Assembly: GCA_015060335.1 (NCBI GenBank)
Contig: SUYR01000010.1
Coordinates: 1-64,000 of the forward strand
Reading direction: 5' to 3'
DNA from: Bacteroidales bacterium
Lineage (GTDB): Bacteria > Bacteroidota > Bacteroidia > Bacteroidales > UBA932
DNA: 64,000 nt
The translations under genes were made by a program, and so were the position numbers. The notes beneath the pieces are model-generated. The model saw nothing but the letters and a program-made list of their open reading frames with translations. It was not told the DNA's origin and ran no database searches. How positions within the stretch are numbered: the first letter of the stretch is position 1; the number at the start of each line of letters is the position of its first letter. Shown piece after piece: positions 46,069 to 54,848 of this stretch.

Positions 46069-46404
46069 TCAATCCACAGATGGTGGACCACGCAATGTCA
46101 TTACCGGAAATGCTCCACCTGTAAGCGCAGGTGTTTCATAACCGGAAAACAATTCAGATAACACAAAGAAAGGAGTGAAAGAGAAAATGATTTCCGAAGC
46201 GCTCTCAGACTGAAACTGCGACAGAAGGTCGATTACAGTATATTGAGAATCGCTGTGCTCATGGTCTGAACCTCCTCCCAGATGTGAGTGAAACACAGAT
46301 GACCCGTTCACTATATGCGCATGCGAGAACATGCTGATACCGGAGTAGTAACAGCAGAACAACAGCAGTAGCACAAGGGCCGGATATGTGTTTGCTCTTT
46401 TCAT
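46069..46404 (-). CDS. small His-rich membrane-associated protein
   Basis: Starting at the ATG at 46404, 111 residues are read: an N-terminal hydrophobic segment (YPALVLLLLFCCYYSGISMF), then FSHAHIVNG and FHSHLGGGSDHEHSD, a run with seven His, and a second hydrophobic stretch (IIFSFTPFFVLSELF). A periplasmic or membrane metal-binding role is inferred. The start is supported by the -7 box at 46414-46421. It precedes the TonB receptor gene by 45 bp and is probably co-transcribed with it. The longer frame open to 46764 runs across the promoter and repeat and is not expected to be translated. Confidence 0.65.
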   Translation of the reverse strand: MKRANTYPALVLLLLFCCYYSGISMFSHAHIVNGSSVFHSHLGGGSDHEHSDSQYTVIDLLSQFQSESASEIIFSFTPFFVLSELFSGYETPALTGGAFPVMTLRGPPSVD

Positions 46405-46413
46405 AACAGGGAG

Positions 46414-46421
46414 CAAATATA
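46414..46421 (-). promoter_or_regulatory. -7 box of the His-rich protein/TonB receptor unit
   Basis: Minus-strand TATATTTG lies just ahead of the ATG at 46404, leaving a very short leader. No clear -33 element is visible. Confidence 0.55.
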
Positions 46422-46486
46422 GTAAAATTTGCAGTCCGGACAGCCGTGAAGGACGATTTCTGTAAAGCCGGCACCCCATCCTCCAG

Positions 46487-46580
46487 CCTGGCAGCCAAAC
46501 CGCTGACCAACAGCGCTTTGCAGAAACGCGATTCCCCCGCGCAGGGGAATCGCATATCCACAACATGATCATTATCAGCG
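46487..46580. repeat. dispersed hairpin repeat, copy 2
   Basis: It aligns without gaps to 13437-13530 at a 33,050-bp offset and in the same orientation. Stems are CGCTG (46501-46505) with CAGCG (46511-46515), and GCGATTCCCC (46528-46537) with GGGGAATCGC (46544-46553). It lies between the His-rich protein gene and the PUL 2 regulator gene, outside both. Confidence 0.7.
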
Positions 46581-46606
46581 AGTTCCGTGACAGAATAAAG
46601 AAAGTA

Positions 46607-46657
46607 TCATTTCCCGACAATGATATCCTGTTTCGCGCCACCCTTGTCGGGAAATGA
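46607..46657. promoter_or_regulatory. 14-bp inverted repeat over the PUL 2 regulator promoter
   Basis: TCATTTCCCGACAA (46607-46620) is repeated as its exact complement at 46644-46657, with a 23-bp spacer. The right arm includes the TTG (46644-46646) that would serve as -33 for the -7-like TATCTTCG (46668-46675). A protein bound there would overlap the promoter, so this looks like an operator, possibly for the regulator itself. As RNA it would lie upstream of the predicted start, which argues against a terminator for that gene. Confidence 0.5.
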
Positions 46658-46667
46658 AATAAAAGAC

Positions 46668-46675
46668 TATCTTCG
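46668..46675 (+). promoter_or_regulatory. -7-like element of the PUL 2 regulator gene
   Basis: TATCTTCG differs from TAnnTTTG at one position and lies 25 bp before the ATG at 46701; TTG at 46644-46646 is 21 bp upstream. The departure from consensus fits a regulated promoter. Confidence 0.4.
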
Positions 46676-46700
46676 CATGTCACATAATTACAACACAACC

Positions 46701-49700
46701 ATGAAGAAACTGAAAGCCGTTGCCGCGCTCTGCCTGATGATTCTGTCGTTGAATTCCGAGGCAAAACAGTTCAAGACAATATCTTCCAGAGAAGGACTGT
46801 CGAACAACGCCATACTGTCCATGCATCAGGACAACAAGGGGCACCTGTATCTCGGAACAATGGACGGACTGAACATATGGAACGGAAACACCATTGAGAT
46901 ATTCTCCTCAGCAGACGGGAAAAACATATTCTTCGGCAACAAGATAAGACATATAATACCGGGAAGTGATGAGAAACTGTACCTGCTCACCACCTACGGA
47001 CTTGCCGTACTGGACATCCAGACCCGAAACGTCGCATTCTTTGAGAACATGGCGTTCAGCGACATCATGACTGTGACAGAAGACGGAAACATATTTTCTG
47101 TAAACAACTATAACAAGCTGCAGTATCTGGACACAAAGACCTCTGAATTGAGAACCTTTCCAGGCCCTGTAATAGAAGAAAATGAAGAGTGTCGCAGAAT
47201 GTTCATGATGAAGGATGGTAGACTTTGCATCATGACCAGTAACAGCACCTATCTCATATCATTTGACAACGCTCTCTCTCCAGCAATACGAAAAGTAGAA
47301 AGCCTGGCGATCCCATGCCTGTATGTCGCTCCCAGATATGACGACAGCAACTATCTGCTCATCACTGCTGACAGACGGCTGTGCTCGTTCAATATAGAAG
47401 ACGGCACCTTGGAAACGAAGGCGGAAATAGACTCACCGTTTCCGGGAAACGATGATGTCACCGGAATAATTCCGACAGACAGCACATATCTGATAGGATT
47501 CAGAGAAAGTGGCGTAAAGATATTGGAAAAGGGGCAGAAACATCTTCTGGATACGGACATCGACTGCCGTGTTCTGAGCATGATTCCAGACAAGAAGCAG
47601 CCCATAATATGGATAGGTACTGACTGCAATGGTCTTATCCGATGGAGCAGCAGTGCCACAGACATTACATGCATCACATATGATGACCTTCCATATTCCA
47701 TAAACACGCCTGTCAGGAGCATATATCTCGACAACGACGGGGACCTGTGGTTCGGAACAAAGGGAGACGGTCTGTTCAGGATCCGAGATTTCAGGGAGAA
47801 GGGCGAATTTGACATCGACAAGTTCTGCGAAGAGAACAGCAATCTTGTACATAACAGCATCTACACCATTACGGAAAGCAATCACCCGTGGATATGGATC
47901 GGAAGCGACGGAGACGGCCTTAATTACTATTCATATAAGAGCGGCCGGCTTGGAATTGCAAAAGGGAGCATCGGGCTCTCAAACATCCACTGCGTACTTG
48001 AACAGGACGGAGAGACATTGTGGGTATCAACAGACGGCCAGGGCTGCTACAGATGCCGTTTCACATCGGAAAACGGAGTGCCGGTAATCACAGAAATCAA
48101 AAAGCTGGATTTTACAGAGCCATTCAACCACAAGAGCTCCGTATATTCGATTGCTCAGCAGAATGATTCCATCCTATGGTTCGGAAGCCGAAGAAACGGA
48201 GTTCTGGCGTACAACATAAACACAGAGAAATCGCTTGTGGTACAGTTCCCTACCACTGACGGACTGGCGGCCAACGAAACATTCTATGTGACCAAGGCGG
48301 AGGACATGCTGTTTGCCACAGGTAACGGTGTAGCTGCCTATTCTCACGAGAAAGACTCTGTATTTTTACTCGATTATGTCCCTAAGAAGGCCACTCACGC
48401 AATCCTTCCGGACAGAAACGGACACATATGGATAACAACCAATTCCGGCATCATATCTCTGGACGAGGACTTCAACTACCGTGCATCCTTCAACAGATTT
48501 TCCGGTATGGAAGTAATAGAATATTCAGACGGAGCATGCTTCTACGATTTCCCAAGCAATACCATATTCTTCGGAGGCATCAACGGTTTTACTGTCATAA
48601 AGGACAATGTCCATGACAGGGTAATATTCAATCCGGAACTCAATATAACCAACTTCATCCAGAACAACACCGCCTCACACATCGGACTGAAGATGAAGAA
48701 CGGGAAGCTGAAGATACCTTACTCGCAATCAGTATTCGGCATCGAGTTCTCGATTGTCGATAATCTGAATTATCCGGATTACAGATTTCTGTACAAGATA
48801 GACGGATATGATAAGGATTGGACTGAAAATCAGAACAATATAATCTACTTCCCTCTTCTGGCTCCGGGAAACTACACCCTCAGGATAAAGTACCTCAACC
48901 TTGCCACAGGATATGAAAGCGAGGAAGAATGCCTGCCTATATACATAGTCCCGCCCGTACATAGACGCTGGTGGGCGATAGTCATATACATCCTGCTGGG
49001 ACTCTTCGTCATATACAGGATCATAAAACAGTCGCGCGACAGATATGCCGCAATGCAGGAAAAGCTCCGCAAACAGTACAAGAAGGAAATCCTGAAGGTA
49101 AAGAACGACACAATCGATTCCGTTACCGAGGAACTTTCCACACAGACCACGTTCATGTTGGGACTATGCCAGCAGATACGTACCCAGACAGCCAACAGGC
49201 CAGAGGTGGAAGGCAAGGTGAATCTGCTTGAATACAATATCACGAAAATCAACAAGATCCTTCATATCCTGAATGAATATAAAGGCATAACTGCCGAGTC
49301 TTCAGGCGAAGTGGCGCTTGTCCATGTAGGTCATATCGCCAATGAACTGCTGGAGATAATGAAACCGGGCGCAAAGGCGAGAAAGGTGACAATATTCCAT
49401 AAGATAGACATGGACATCATACTTCCCGTCAACAAGCAGGCTTTCTACACCATATTCAATACGCTTACTCAAAAAATCATATCAATCTGCGACGGTAGAA
49501 AGGAGATGCACCTTGACCTGTACAAGAAGAACAATGGAGAGGGCATCTGCATATCCATCACCGCCACTGTAGAAGAGGAAATATATCGTGAGACCATGAT
49601 GATGATGGAAAACGATTTCCTTTTGGAAAGGACAGAAAACGACGAGGATATAAGTAATCTGGAGTTTGTCCTGTGCAGAAAACTGATCAATGAGATGAAC

Positions 49701-50657
49701 GGCACCATGGCATATGGCTACACAGGAGAATCCAAGGAGCTGCGGATCCATATAAGTCTGCCTCAACACGAAATGGAAGGACAGTCCCTAAGACCTGCCA
49801 TCTCATCAATTTCGGAAGATATCAACACCATACTTCCGGAAAAGGGAAACGGCAGAGGGCACCTTCAGAAGATCTATGTAATAAGCATCAACAAGGAAAC
49901 ATCCTCATTCCTGGAATACTTCCTCTCTGACAAATATAATGTCTGCGGCATTTCTGACAACCAGACCGCCTTTGCCGAAATAAAAAGCAGTATACCGGCC
50001 GCCGTCATCTATGACATAACGTCAATAAGGGGAGAATTCTCGGAATTCATCACGCGTATCCGTCAGAACAAGTTTACCGGACAGATACCTGTCCTCACCC
50101 TGACATCATCCCTGCAGATAACCGAACGCGAGGAATGCATAAAACAGGGAGCCGACCTATGCATCTCATTCCCGTTCAAGATGGATTATCTCATGTCCGC
50201 CCTTGAACGCATGCTGAACAAGAGGGCGAGCACGGCGGAATACTACAACTCGGCAGTAAGCGCATATGTGATGAACGAGGGCAAGATACTGCACCGTGAC
50301 GAGCAGGACTTCATCAACAAGATACTGAAGTTCATCGAAGAAAATCTCTCAAACCCAAATCTGAACATAACGATGATGTCCCAGACGATGGGAATCAGCG
50401 AGAGAGGCATATACCGAAGATTTGAAGACGCCACAGACAAGACGCTGCACCAGATCATCAAGGAGGCCAGAATCGAGCTTGCCGCCAAGCTTCTTACCTC
50501 ATCGAAGCTGACCATCGACGAAATCATGTTCAAGGTGGGATATGAAAATCGGAGTACATTCCACAGAAACTTCAAGGAAGCAAAGGGAATGACTCCGAAA
50601 GAATACCGTCAGAGAGCTCAGGACAAAGCATTCCAGACTCTCTCGGACGCGGATTGA
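46701..50657 (+). CDS. hybrid two-component-like AraC regulator with degenerate kinase
   Basis: The ATG at 46701 gives a signal peptide (MKKLKAVAALCLMILSL). The 1318-residue product has two-component-propeller repeats (about 25-660), a Y_Y_Y domain (about 670-740), a membrane helix (about 756-776), a kinase-like region, a receiver-like region (about 1055-1175) and an AraC HTH (about 1205-1310, MTPKEYRQ). The layout is that of PUL hybrid regulators. Where these have ISHELRTP, this protein has VTEELSTQ, so the phospho-acceptor His is Glu (about 810). The ATP-binding N box is altered (FNTLTQKI) and no GxGI box is seen. The receiver keeps Asp in VIYDITS but loses the acidic pair and the switch Lys (SFPF). 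It probably works by ligand-induced shape change without phosphorelay. Confidence 0.85.
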   Translation: MKKLKAVAALCLMILSLNSEAKQFKTISSREGLSNNAILSMHQDNKGHLYLGTMDGLNIWNGNTIEIFSSADGKNIFFGNKIRHIIPGSDEKLYLLTTYGLAVLDIQTRNVAFFENMAFSDIMTVTEDGNIFSVNNYNKLQYLDTKTSELRTFPGPVIEENEECRRMFMMKDGRLCIMTSNSTYLISFDNALSPAIRKVESLAIPCLYVAPRYDDSNYLLITADRRLCSFNIEDGTLETKAEIDSPFPGNDDVTGIIPTDSTYLIGFRESGVKILEKGQKHLLDTDIDCRVLSMIPDKKQPIIWIGTDCNGLIRWSSSATDITCITYDDLPYSINTPVRSIYLDNDGDLWFGTKGDGLFRIRDFREKGEFDIDKFCEENSNLVHNSIYTITESNHPWIWIGSDGDGLNYYSYKSGRLGIAKGSIGLSNIHCVLEQDGETLWVSTDGQGCYRCRFTSENGVPVITEIKKLDFTEPFNHKSSVYSIAQQNDSILWFGSRRNGVLAYNINTEKSLVVQFPTTDGLAANETFYVTKAEDMLFATGNGVAAYSHEKDSVFLLDYVPKKATHAILPDRNGHIWITTNSGIISLDEDFNYRASFNRFSGMEVIEYSDGACFYDFPSNTIFFGGINGFTVIKDNVHDRVIFNPELNITNFIQNNTASHIGLKMKNGKLKIPYSQSVFGIEFSIVDNLNYPDYRFLYKIDGYDKDWTENQNNIIYFPLLAPGNYTLRIKYLNLATGYESEEECLPIYIVPPVHRRWWAIVIYILLGLFVIYRIIKQSRDRYAAMQEKLRKQYKKEILKVKNDTIDSVTEELSTQTTFMLGLCQQIRTQTANRPEVEGKVNLLEYNITKINKILHILNEYKGITAESSGEVALVHVGHIANELLEIMKPGAKARKVTIFHKIDMDIILPVNKQAFYTIFNTLTQKIISICDGRKEMHLDLYKKNNGEGICISITATVEEEIYRETMMMMENDFLLERTENDEDISNLEFVLCRKLINEMNGTMAYGYTGESKELRIHISLPQHEMEGQSLRPAISSISEDINTILPEKGNGRGHLQKIYVISINKETSSFLEYFLSDKYNVCGISDNQTAFAEIKSSIPAAVIYDITSIRGEFSEFITRIRQNKFTGQIPVLTLTSSLQITEREECIKQGADLCISFPFKMDYLMSALERMLNKRASTAEYYNSAVSAYVMNEGKILHRDEQDFINKILKFIEENLSNPNLNITMMSQTMGISERGIYRRFEDATDKTLHQIIKEARIELAAKLLTSSKLTIDEIMFKVGYENRSTFHRNFKEAKGMTPKEYRQRAQDKAFQTLSDAD

Positions 50658-50658
50658 T

Positions 50659-52662
50659 CTAATAGCGGGATGTCTTGCTCACGGTAATACCGGGCCAGTC
50701 ATCCGTCCTGAAAGGACTTGCCGGGAGACTAGCCTTGTTGTAGAGGTTGCAGACAGGGTTATGTGCCCATGCATATCTTACTGCAAGAGGACGAGGAACA
50801 TCCTTGCATGAAACTTCGATACAGTTTCCGACAATCCTTGCATCCGCCCAGTAGAATTTGCGGTCCGCTCCGGCAATCGTAAAGCCTTCGAGCTCGCCGC
50901 CCTTAGCCACGAGGCCGCCTCCAAGAGACGAGAAACGGATCCTGATGACATCTCCGTCCACCTCATAACCCTCATAAACAGGACCGGAGCACTCCACAGG
51001 CATGCCATATGTCTTGTTGAGAGCCTGAAGGGCAAGACGCTTGCCCACATCCTGCTTGTTCTTCGGATGTATGTCCCCCGCATCTCCTATATCTATTGTC
51101 ACTGCCATACCAGTGTTAGGGACTGTCTTTGTCGCCATCAGCTGTGCCTCTCTGAGTTCTGCCCAGGAAGACTCACATGGAGATGTCTGAAGACGGGTAA
51201 AATTCGCAAGCTGGGTAATGTAGAATGGAAAATCATAGCCCCACTGCTGTCTCCAGTCTGCAATCAGAAGCTTCTGCAGGTCGCGGTACTGATATGCCCT
51301 GTCGTCATTAGAGCAGCCCTGGTACCAGATCGCACCTTTGATAGCATATGGAACCAGAGGAGCAATCATTGCATTATAGAGAACCGTTGACCAATATGGC
51401 TCGTCATACATATTCACAGGCTTCTTCGGCATCGGCACATCACGCTCATCAATCCTTGATTTCCACATGCCGGCAAGAGAGAGTCTCTCTCCATCCGGTC
51501 CCTTAAGGTAGAAAGAAGCGTCATCTCCAACAACTCCACCAGCACTTCCAGTATCAATGATGCGGATTGTAATCACAGTCTCGCCTTCTTTTACAGTCTT
51601 AGCCGGCACTTTGTATTCTCTGACTTTTTTCCAGCCCTCTGTACGTCCCACCTGCACACCATCGAAATATGTAACATCATTATCATCGACTCCGTCCATA
51701 TGCAAGACTATCTCCTTTCCTTCCCACGATGCGGGAATCCGTACACGGGCACGAACAAGCACATGACCGTTATAATTAGGATATACGCTCTCAATATTGC
51801 CCGGCAACTTCATATCATCCCAGCCGCTGTCATCAAAACCAGTTCGAGCAAAGTCAGTTGAAGCAGCATATAATTCATCATATGCGGCAAATATCTTGTT
51901 CCACGCACTCATGGCTTCCTGAGTCTTGATGCGGCGCATTTCTCTATCTGCCGGCCACTTTGATACATCCTCAGCCTGTGATCCAAGGCTCTTCACACCC
52001 GCAAGCGCATCCTTGCTCATCCACGCCTCGATAGTAGTTCCGCCCCAAGACGAATGGATCAGACCCACCGGCACATTTCTCTTCAGATGAATCTCTCTTC
52101 CGAAGAAATATGCAGTAGCGGAAAAGTCACGGACTGTTTCAGGCGAGCAAACCTGCCATCCGTCTCCATATGTCGGGAAGTCAGTTTCAGGCTTCGAGCT
52201 AGTCATTCTCTGCACGCTGATAAGCCTTATATTCTTATATTTTGCTGCATCCTCAATCTCCTGATCGCAATTGAGAACATTTGCCCATCCTCCCTTGAGA
52301 GGCATCTGCATATTGGACTGGCCAGAACACAACCATACTTCTCCCATAAGGATATTGTCTATCTTCACAGGCTCACAGCCCTCTTCGGCAACGGTCATCG
52401 AATATGGGCCACCAGCCTTAGGAGTACGCACCTTCACCATCCATTTTCCGTCCTCAGCAACAGTAGCAGAATATTTTACCTTATTCCAGGACGGGACCAC
52501 CGTTACAGAAGCCCCAGGCGTCGCTGTACCCCATACCGGAGCATCCGATTTCTGCTGCATCACCATATTGTCTGTAAACAGAGGTGACATGTGGACCTCT
52601 GCCGAGAGATTCATCGCAGACGCAGCAAAAGTCATAATCAAAAGGAATGTCAATCTTTTCAT
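50659..52662 (-). CDS. sialate O-acetylesterase (SASA family), secreted
   Basis: This 667-residue protein has a signal peptide and an SGNH-type esterase: LCSGQSNMQMP holds the nucleophile Ser, and DIGDAGDIHPKNK supplies the Asp-His pair. A jelly-roll beta-galactosidase-like domain is inserted in the middle (about 280-400), as in many Bacteroidales sialate 9-O-acetylesterases. It should remove O-acetyl groups from sialic acids so that sialidases can act. It is convergent with the regulator gene, with one base between the stops. Confidence 0.9.
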   Translation of the reverse strand: MKRLTFLLIMTFAASAMNLSAEVHMSPLFTDNMVMQQKSDAPVWGTATPGASVTVVPSWNKVKYSATVAEDGKWMVKVRTPKAGGPYSMTVAEEGCEPVKIDNILMGEVWLCSGQSNMQMPLKGGWANVLNCDQEIEDAAKYKNIRLISVQRMTSSKPETDFPTYGDGWQVCSPETVRDFSATAYFFGREIHLKRNVPVGLIHSSWGGTTIEAWMSKDALAGVKSLGSQAEDVSKWPADREMRRIKTQEAMSAWNKIFAAYDELYAASTDFARTGFDDSGWDDMKLPGNIESVYPNYNGHVLVRARVRIPASWEGKEIVLHMDGVDDNDVTYFDGVQVGRTEGWKKVREYKVPAKTVKEGETVITIRIIDTGSAGGVVGDDASFYLKGPDGERLSLAGMWKSRIDERDVPMPKKPVNMYDEPYWSTVLYNAMIAPLVPYAIKGAIWYQGCSNDDRAYQYRDLQKLLIADWRQQWGYDFPFYITQLANFTRLQTSPCESSWAELREAQLMATKTVPNTGMAVTIDIGDAGDIHPKNKQDVGKRLALQALNKTYGMPVECSGPVYEGYEVDGDVIRIRFSSLGGGLVAKGGELEGFTIAGADRKFYWADARIVGNCIEVSCKDVPRPLAVRYAWAHNPVCNLYNKASLPASPFRTDDWPGITVSKTSRY

Positions 52663-52681
52663 GTTATTAAAAGTTAAGTGA

Positions 52682-52765
52682 TTATTTCAGAGCTATCTTC
52701 TGCGCATGAAGTCCTGTGCCCAGCATCAAGACTGCCAGGAAAACAATCGTACGTAATACTTTCAT
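52682..52765 (-). pseudogene. signal-peptide-only mini-gene (27 residues)
   Basis: ATG at 52765 reads a clean signal peptide (MKVLRTIVFLAVLMLGTG, then LHAQKIALK) and stops at 52682, only a few residues past the predicted cleavage after HAQ. It lies 19 bp upstream of the SASA start in the same direction. Either it is the surviving 5' end of a deleted exported protein or a genuine short peptide. No mature domain follows in any frame. Confidence 0.45.
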
Positions 52766-52786
52766 ACCAGATATATTCAATACTTC

Positions 52787-52837
52787 AAGACTGACTGGAA
52801 AGCAGCAATAACTATCACCGCCTCTCCAGTCAGTCTT
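52787..52837 (-). terminator. 13-bp hairpin downstream of the GH97 gene
   Basis: AAGACTGACTGGA (52787-52799) and its exact complement TCCAGTCAGTCTT (52825-52837) enclose a 25-nt loop, 20 bp past the GH97 stop. No T-run follows, so it may act as terminator, attenuator or mRNA-stabilising element. It separates the GH97 gene from the mini-gene and esterase. Confidence 0.55.
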
Positions 52838-52857
52838 TCCAACCAATTAAAACACCA

Positions 52858-54819
52858 TTATTTTACGTATGCTGCGTATCCGCCATTACGCATCATCTTG
52901 ATTTTCACTACATCACCCTTGCTCACCTGACGCTCCTTCTTCACATAATGCATAGCCTGTCTGTCAGCATTGATACCGTCTTCGAACGAAACGAGAGTGA
53001 ATGTCTTTCCTTCAGGAAGGAAGTCGAGAGTAACCTCGAGCTCCAGAGGATTCTCACGCTCCCCTGTGATACCTCCGAGATACCAGTCTTCTCCGTTGCG
53101 CTTAGCCACAAGGGCATACTCACCAAGCTTCGCCGCAAGTACCTTCGTATCATCCCAGAGAACAGGTACAGAAGACATGAATCTTGTACAGTCATCGTTC
53201 CTGTAATAAAGCGTAGGGTTATCTGCAAGCATCTGGAGGCCAGACTCGAAGAGTACGAAATGAGCCATCTGATGTGCTCTTGTTCCCACTCCGGCAGAGT
53301 TTGGACGACGTGCATTATACACATTCGGCTGCATGCTGTTCATTGCACCAGGAGTATATTCCATAGGTCCCACAGCATTGCGGATGAACGGATGATATAC
53401 GCTGTTTGAAGGAGGGCAGTTACCCATCTGCTCAAGACCGCGCACACCCTCGTATGAAAGGAGGTTAGGGTACATATACTCGAGTCCTGCAGGCTTGAAT
53501 GCACCATGATAGTTCACGAAGATATGATGCTCGGCAGCAGCCTTTACAGTCCTTTCGTAGAAATTGACCATCCACTGGTCGCTTCTGTCCATGAAGTCGA
53601 TCTTCACACCCTTCACTCCCCACTCTTCGAACTTGGCGAAAAGTCCGGGATTTTCCTCCACACAACGCCATGTAAGCCAGAGGATCACATCCACTCCCAC
53701 CTTCTTTCCATGAGCGATGATATCGAAGAGGTCACACTCAGGATTAGGAGTATAAGGATCCATATTGTCCTTCGCCCAGCCTTCATCCATAACGATGTAC
53801 TTCACGCCATATTTTGAAGCGAAGTCCATGTAATATTTGTAAGTCTCCTCGTTGAGACCAGCCTTGAAGTCCACATCAGTTCCATAAGGGATGGCGGCAT
53901 TCCACCACTCCCAGCTTGCCTGTCCCGGAACGATCCACGATGTATCCTCGATCTTGCTGTCCTGTGCAAGACGGCATGTCATTGTGTTTTCGATAAGACC
54001 TGCATCATCAGTAATCACGAAATATCTCCAAGGGAAGCTTCTTGTACCGTCGGTCTTTGCGATATATCTCTCACGAAGGAAGACATTGTTCGACTTGTCG
54101 CTACGTGGCTTCTCCACAGCGGTCACAGGAGGGAATACAGACTGCATTCCGTTTGCCTCGTTTCCTCTGAAGAAAGGAGCCGGATAGTCGCAGAGGTCAG
54201 ATTCGCTCATCAGGACCTTTGTACCCTTAGGAGTTGTGGCAAGGATAGGATAATGAGCCATCTTGTGATAGTTCTTCCAGTCAGATGCCTTGACATTTGT
54301 ATAGAACTCCTCATATGCTGTCCTGAAACGCTCAGACTGCTGGAGTACAAGCTGGGTTTCTGCCGGGAAGAATACGGTGATATCCTCATGATTCACTTCA
54401 ATCTGGCCAGGAAACTCAGTCACCCACCTGTAAGCCATACCGTCATCATAAGCACGGAAAATCAGGGAATATCCGCCTTTGAACTTGAGGGTAAGCTCGT
54501 TGAAATTATTAGGCACTTCTGCATATTTGAGTCTGAGGAAAGGCTTCTTCACCTCATTCACACTCCTGCGGGTCGCCTTCTGAAGCTTCGGAGTAGAGCC
54601 AAGCACATTGCCTGAAATGTCCATTGAAAGACGGCAACGGTCAAGAACAAGCTCGTCTCCACAATATACATCGTAAGTGATACCGCCAGCAAGAGTCACA
54701 TCCACCTTGATGTTTCCGTCCGGTGAAGCAACGCTCTGCTTAGTCTGCGCATTCAGAGCATGCGTACAGAAAAGGCATGCAGCAGCAAATAAAATCGATA
54801 AAATTCTGTTCTTAATCAT
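52858..54819 (-). CDS. GH97-family alpha-glycosidase, secreted
   Basis: This 653-residue protein has a signal peptide (cleavage after NAQ), an N-terminal super-sandwich domain (about 25-280), a (beta/alpha)8 barrel and a C-terminal beta domain, the GH97 order. GVKGVKIDFMDRSDQW places an Asp where the retaining GH97 group (alpha-galactosidase-like) has its nucleophile; SYEGVRGLEQ supplies the conserved Glu. By that pattern it should be a retaining alpha-galactosidase rather than a SusB-type inverting alpha-glucosidase. Calcium-dependent activity is known for the family. It is followed by the esterase and preceded by GH27. Confidence 0.9.
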   Translation of the reverse strand: MIKNRILSILFAAACLFCTHALNAQTKQSVASPDGNIKVDVTLAGGITYDVYCGDELVLDRCRLSMDISGNVLGSTPKLQKATRRSVNEVKKPFLRLKYAEVPNNFNELTLKFKGGYSLIFRAYDDGMAYRWVTEFPGQIEVNHEDITVFFPAETQLVLQQSERFRTAYEEFYTNVKASDWKNYHKMAHYPILATTPKGTKVLMSESDLCDYPAPFFRGNEANGMQSVFPPVTAVEKPRSDKSNNVFLRERYIAKTDGTRSFPWRYFVITDDAGLIENTMTCRLAQDSKIEDTSWIVPGQASWEWWNAAIPYGTDVDFKAGLNEETYKYYMDFASKYGVKYIVMDEGWAKDNMDPYTPNPECDLFDIIAHGKKVGVDVILWLTWRCVEENPGLFAKFEEWGVKGVKIDFMDRSDQWMVNFYERTVKAAAEHHIFVNYHGAFKPAGLEYMYPNLLSYEGVRGLEQMGNCPPSNSVYHPFIRNAVGPMEYTPGAMNSMQPNVYNARRPNSAGVGTRAHQMAHFVLFESGLQMLADNPTLYYRNDDCTRFMSSVPVLWDDTKVLAAKLGEYALVAKRNGEDWYLGGITGERENPLELEVTLDFLPEGKTFTLVSFEDGINADRQAMHYVKKERQVSKGDVVKIKMMRNGGYAAYVK

Positions 54820-54848
54820 AGTTATATGGTTTGTTATTCAACGAAATA

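Noticed and set aside
46607..46657. Inverted repeat considered as a terminator
   Set aside because: It lies between divergent genes and upstream of the predicted start of the plus-strand gene, with a 23-nt loop and no T-run.
46405..46764. N-terminal extension of the His-rich protein frame
   Set aside because: It crosses the TATATTTG promoter, the dispersed repeat and the regulator's promoter; the ATG at 46404 with its own -7 box is the better start.
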